Positions 61,869 to 64,000 of a stretch of 64,000 bases of DNA are shown here, piece after piece. The position numbers and the translations under genes were made by a program. The notes under the pieces are model-generated. The model saw nothing but the letters and a program-made list of their open reading frames with translations, made no database searches and was not told the DNA's origin. Source of the DNA: [Mycobacterium] nativiensis (lineage in GTDB: Bacteria > Actinomycetota > Actinomycetes > Mycobacteriales > Mycobacteriaceae); assembly GCF_020172685.1 (NCBI RefSeq), contig NZ_CP083986.1, positions 3,970,067-4,034,066 on the forward strand. Direction: 5' to 3'. The stretch's first letter is position 1, and each line of letters opens with the position of its first letter.

Positions 61869-64000
61869 CTAGCCGGGGTTGCCCGGGGTGCCGGGGGTAC
61901 CGGTTTCCCCGACGGGGTCACCGGCGCCACCCGGGCCACCGGAGCCGGCCGAGCCGGCGGCGCCACCTGCGCCAGCGGTACCGGCGTTGCCGCTGCCGGC
62001 CCCGCCGTGTCCGGCCTGGCCGGCCGCGCCACCGGCCGCGCCGTTGCCGCCGTTGCCGCCGTTGCCGCCGGCCAGGCCGGCGCCGGTGTCGGGGTTGACG
62101 CCGCCGGGGCCACCGTGTCCTCCGTTACCGCCCCGGCCACCGGTCCCGCCGTTGCCGGCGTTGCCACCGGTGCCGTTCTCCGAGGTGCCGCCATTGCCGC
62201 CTTTGCCGCCGGTCGCGCCGGTTCCACCATTGCCGCCGTCACCGCCGGGCGTTTTGCCGGGGGCGCCGGTGATCGGGTTGTTGCCGGACGAGCCGGGTGC
62301 ACCGTCGGGGCCGTTACCGCCGACACCGCCGTTGCCGCCGTTGCCGCCGTTGACATCGCCGGCGCCGTTACCGCCGTTGCCGCCGCTACCGCCGACGCCG
62401 CCGGTGCCGGTGCCCTGGCCGTTGCCGCCCGATGCGCCCTTGCCGCCGTCACCGGCGTGGCTGGGCCCGATGCCGAGGGTGTTGGTTGGGGTTTCGACGC
62501 CGCCGCTGTTGCCGCCGTTGCCGCCGTTACCTCCGGCGCCAGCAGAAGCATCAGTGGTCGAACCGCCGTAGCCGCCGGTGCCGCCGTTGCCGCCCGACGC
62601 GGTGCCGTTACCGCCGTTGCCACCGTCACCACCGGCACCGCCGGGGGCGCCGTTGCCGCTCGCAAAGTTATCGGAGTAGCCGCCGTTACCGCCGTTACCG
62701 CCGATGCTGACCACGCCGGGCCCGGTCGCGCCGTTGGCGCCATTGCCGCCCTGACCGCCATCGCCGCCGCTACCGGTGCCACCGGTGAGCATGTTGGTGC
62801 TGGTCGAGCCGCCGGCCCCGCCGTTACCACCGTTGCCGCCGATGCTCCAGATCACGCCGTCGGCGTCCTTCCAGCCGGTGGCCACGCCGCCGTCAGCGCC
62901 GTTGCCGCCGGCCCCGCCGTTCACGGCGTTGGCGCCATTTCCACCGCCGCCGCCGTCACCACCCTTGTAAGTGCCGATGCCGCCGGCGCCGCCGTCGGTG
63001 CTGGCTCCGGCGGTCTGGCCGTTGCCGCCGCCGCCGCCGTAGCCACCGCGCCCGCCGACAGTCTTGATGGTGTCGTCAGTGGTGGCGCCGTTGCCGCCGG
63101 CACCGGCTTGGCCGGCGTCGGCGCCGATGCCGGTCTCGCTGGAACCACCCTGGCCGCCAGAACCTCCATTGCCGGCGGTGCCGGTCACCCCGACAGCTCC
63201 GGTCGCGTTACCACCGTTCCCGCCGTTGCCGCCGACGCCGTTGGCGTTGTCGCCGAGGGCGGAGCCACCGCTGCCGCCCCAACCCCCGGCGTTGCCACCG
63301 TTGATGCCGTCGCCACCATTGCCGCTATTGCCGCCGGCACCACCGACACCGCCGGCGGTGATGCCGCTGTTCCCGCCGTCACCGCCGATGCCGCCCTCGC
63401 CGCCGTTACCAATGAAGTGGCCGCTGGCGTCCTTGGCCGCCTCGCCACCGGCGCCGCCGTTGCCGCCGTGCCCGCCGTCGCCGGACTGGCCGGCGCTGCC
63501 GTAGAGCGGCGAGTCGTAGAAGTTGGAGCCGCGGGCGCCGGCCGTACCGCCCACACCGCCGCGACCACCGACGCCACCGGCCAGCCCGTTGGTGCCGTCG
63601 TTCGTGCCGTTACCACCGTCACCGGCCGCGCCGCCGGCGCCGCCCTTGCCGCCGTTGCCGAACAGGAAGCCGGAGACCCCGCCGTTGCCGCCGTTACCGC
63701 CCTGGCCACCGCTCATCCCCGTGCCGCTGACATTCTGGGTGCCGTCCATGCCGAGGCCGCCGGTGCCGCCGGCGCCGCCGTTGCCGAACATCCAGGCCAT
63801 CGCCGCACCACCATCACCACCGGCGCCACCGAAGCCGCCCGCCACAGTCGCCGCGCCGCCGGCTCCGCCGTCGCCGCCGTGGCCCATCCACGTGCCACCG
63901 ATGCCACCGTTACCGCCGGCGGCACCCGCACCACCGTCACCACCAGCGCCACCATTGCCAAAACCGATGGCGTTGCCGCCGTTACCGCCAGCGACGCCGG
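61869..64000 (-). CDS. PGRS repeat-containing protein (PGRS5), N-terminus beyond window edge
   Basis: The last 710 residues of a PGRS protein are visible: the frame stays open to base 64000 with GNGG/GGAGG repeats, so the start and any signal peptide lie outside. Segments such as [20 protein letters not shown] and [20 protein letters not shown] closely match PGRS4, which suggests a recent duplication. It ends in a collagen-like tail ([13 protein letters not shown]). By analogy a gjpA gene may lie just past the window edge. Confidence 0.85.
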   Translation of the reverse strand, partial: GVAGGNGGNAIGFGNGGAGGDGGAGAAGGNGGIGGTWMGHGGDGGAGGAATVAGGFGGAGGDGGAAMAWMFGNGGAGGTGGLGMDGTQNVSGTGMSGGQGGNGGNGGVSGFLFGNGGKGGAGGAAGDGGNGTNDGTNGLAGGVGGRGGVGGTAGARGSNFYDSPLYGSAGQSGDGGHGGNGGAGGEAAKDASGHFIGNGGEGGIGGDGGNSGITAGGVGGAGGNSGNGGDGINGGNAGGWGGSGGSALGDNANGVGGNGGNGGNATGAVGVTGTAGNGGSGGQGGSSETGIGADAGQAGAGGNGATTDDTIKTVGGRGGYGGGGGNGQTAGASTDGGAGGIGTYKGGDGGGGGNGANAVNGGAGGNGADGGVATGWKDADGVIWSIGGNGGNGGAGGSTSTNMLTGGTGSGGDGGQGGNGANGATGPGVVSIGGNGGNGGYSDNFASGNGAPGGAGGDGGNGGNGTASGGNGGTGGYGGSTTDASAGAGGNGGNGGNSGGVETPTNTLGIGPSHAGDGGKGASGGNGQGTGTGGVGGSGGNGGNGAGDVNGGNGGNGGVGGNGPDGAPGSSGNNPITGAPGKTPGGDGGNGGTGATGGKGGNGGTSENGTGGNAGNGGTGGRGGNGGHGGPGGVNPDTGAGLAGGNGGNGGNGAAGGAAGQAGHGGAGSGNAGTAGAGGAAGSAGSGGPGGAGDPVGETGTPGTPGNPG

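Overview
The window is a high-GC segment of a non-tuberculous mycobacterial chromosome. Its backbone follows the Mycobacterium tuberculosis order Rv3415c to Rv3445c: Rv3415c-like, whiB3, groEL1-groES, tsaD, rimI/tsaB, tsaE, alr, gadB, nnrD, rhomboid-like, glmS, Rv3438-like, Rv3439c/Rv3440c-like, glmM, rpsI, rplM, esxT, esxU. Species cannot be assigned from sequence alone. Large accessory blocks sit between these genes.

Layout. 1-4632: Rv3415c-like fragment, whiB3 and a run of small secreted or membrane proteins, including a PE-PPE-fold esterase. 4673-7904: a gene closely resembling mycobacteriophage lysin B, then groEL1 (carrying a Bxb1-attB-like site in its 3' end) and groES with a CIRCE operator. 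8122-11973: a stand-alone signal-peptide PGRS protein. 11984-16804: a tightly overlapping leftward operon alr - hydrolase - tsaE - tsaB-rimI (one fused ORF) - tsaD. 16889-17370: a gene remnant with an internal deletion. 17454-28798: gadB-nnrD, rhomboid-like, PknH-sensor-like, a Baeyer-Villiger-type monooxygenase with an SDR partner, two paralogous secreted proteins around a DUF4436 protein, and glmS.

28919-54593 is the main accessory region: three 'GjpA-family porin-like gene + PGRS gene' pairs, two extra tandem GjpA genes, three stand-alone fatty-acyl-AMP ligases (FAALs), an F420-type oxidoreductase and a VapBC pair. 54651-59770 returns to the conserved backbone, including the esxT-esxU pair. 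59920-64000 is accessory again: a second PE-PPE-fold esterase, a coiled-coil protein and a fifth PGRS gene running off the window edge.

The five PGRS genes take up about 15.7 kb, roughly a quarter of the window. None has a PE domain. Each complete one starts with a Sec-type signal peptide and a roughly 100-residue conserved region before Gly-Gly-X/Gly-Asn repeats. Three of them lie 67-82 bases behind a GjpA-family gene with near-identical translation-start regions, and two of those pairs share a duplicated promoter region. This gjpA-PGRS module is the best candidate for an undescribed two-gene surface system. All functional statements are from reading the sequence and family knowledge; no search or structure prediction was run.
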